From JAXDLK01 sp034666665 (lineage in GTDB: Bacteria; Desulfobacterota; Binatia; JACPRU01), in assembly GCA_034666665.1 (NCBI GenBank), contig JAXDLK010000040.1, positions 1 through 14,340 on the forward strand: a stretch of 14,340 nt of DNA, given 5' to 3'. Of this stretch, positions 14,107-14,340 are shown in pieces. A model generated the notes under the pieces. The model was given only the letters and a program-made list of their open reading frames with translations, was not told where the DNA came from and ran no database searches. The translations under genes and the position numbers were made by a program. The first letter of the stretch is position 1. Every line of letters starts with the position of its first letter.

Positions 14107-14340
14107 TCCGGCGTCACGTGCCCTTCATAACCGAGCAGGCTGCCGATTCCCCGAACCGCGACGTCGACGCTCAACCACCAGCCGAGCTCGTCCGCCTTGA
14201 CCGCCGCCCGGACGTTCGGTGCCAAGCCGAGCGGTATGGGAAGCCCGAACACCCAGGCTCGCCGGGTGGTGAACAGCATGTTCCCCTCGTCCACGGCGAC
14301 GTCGAAACCGAGGCTCAAGGGACCGGCGGACTCGACGAGC
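14103..14340 (-). CDS. C-terminal part of a DUF4166-like protein (5' end outside window)
   Basis: The minus-strand frame is open to the window edge and encodes LVESAGPLSLGFDVAVDEGNMLFTT..., then VFGLPIPLGLAPNV and SVDVAVRGIGSLLGYEGHV, ending in TPE. The order of a GPL stretch, a GLPIPLGLAP segment, and a final I-G-LL-YEG segment resembles the C-terminal end of DUF4166 domains, which in some proteins follow an SDR- or saccharopine-dehydrogenase-like domain. Only 78 residues are visible, so the fold and total length are uncertain. It is coupled to the downstream 176-aa membrane protein by a 4-nt overlap. Confidence 0.55.
   Translation of the reverse strand, partial: LVESAGPLSLGFDVAVDEGNMLFTTRRAWVFGLPIPLGLAPNVRAAVKADELGWWLSVDVAVRGIGSLLGYEGHVTPE

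Overview
This is a GC-rich, gene-dense bacterial chromosomal segment, with G or C at most third codon positions, frequent GTG and TTG starts, and many ATGA/GTGA/TTGA start-stop overlaps. Gene content (carB, recG, alaC, hom, glpX, tupABC, a DUF2585 protein) fits a free-living high-GC Gram-negative-like bacterium, of the kind found in Deltaproteobacteria-related or uncultivated lineages (Myxococcota, Desulfobacterota, Binatota, Methylomirabilota). The sequence alone does not settle the lineage. There are no rRNA or tRNA genes, CRISPR arrays, transposases or phage genes.

Layout. (1) Positions 1-6351, plus strand: a tightly coupled run with the 3' third of carB, recG, a DsbA-fold HCCA-isomerase-like protein, a YgfF-like SDR, an ArsC-like thioredoxin-fold protein, a small membrane protein and a DUF2585 membrane protein. 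Most junctions overlap by 4 nt. (2) Positions 6352-7753: the one accessory-looking patch, with lower third-position GC. It holds a putative uracil-DNA-glycosylase-like gene that appears cut by a premature TGA (expected TGG), its in-frame remnant, and a 115-aa protein of unknown function. (3) Positions 7713-10278: a good sigma70-type promoter candidate followed by alaC and hom, i.e. alanine synthesis and the aspartate-family branch point to Thr/Met. (4) Positions 10279-13564: a GlpX-family protein, then the tungstate importer tupA-tupB-tupC, with junctions of 2 nt or overlapping. (5) Positions 13571-14340: a convergent minus-strand pair, a two-TM protein of unknown function and the 3' end of a DUF4166-like gene. 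A 7-bp inverted repeat lies at the convergent junction.

Most notable points. The GlpX-family protein keeps the fold and most metal and substrate motifs, but its catalytic Thr90 is Asp, the Glu equivalent to E. coli Glu213 is Gln, and it has gained a CxxC next to the substrate tyrosine. It may not be an ordinary fructose-1,6-bisphosphatase. The TGA-interrupted UDG-like gene with its small downstream partner is the best candidate for something undescribed. The rest is conserved core metabolism, repair and transport.
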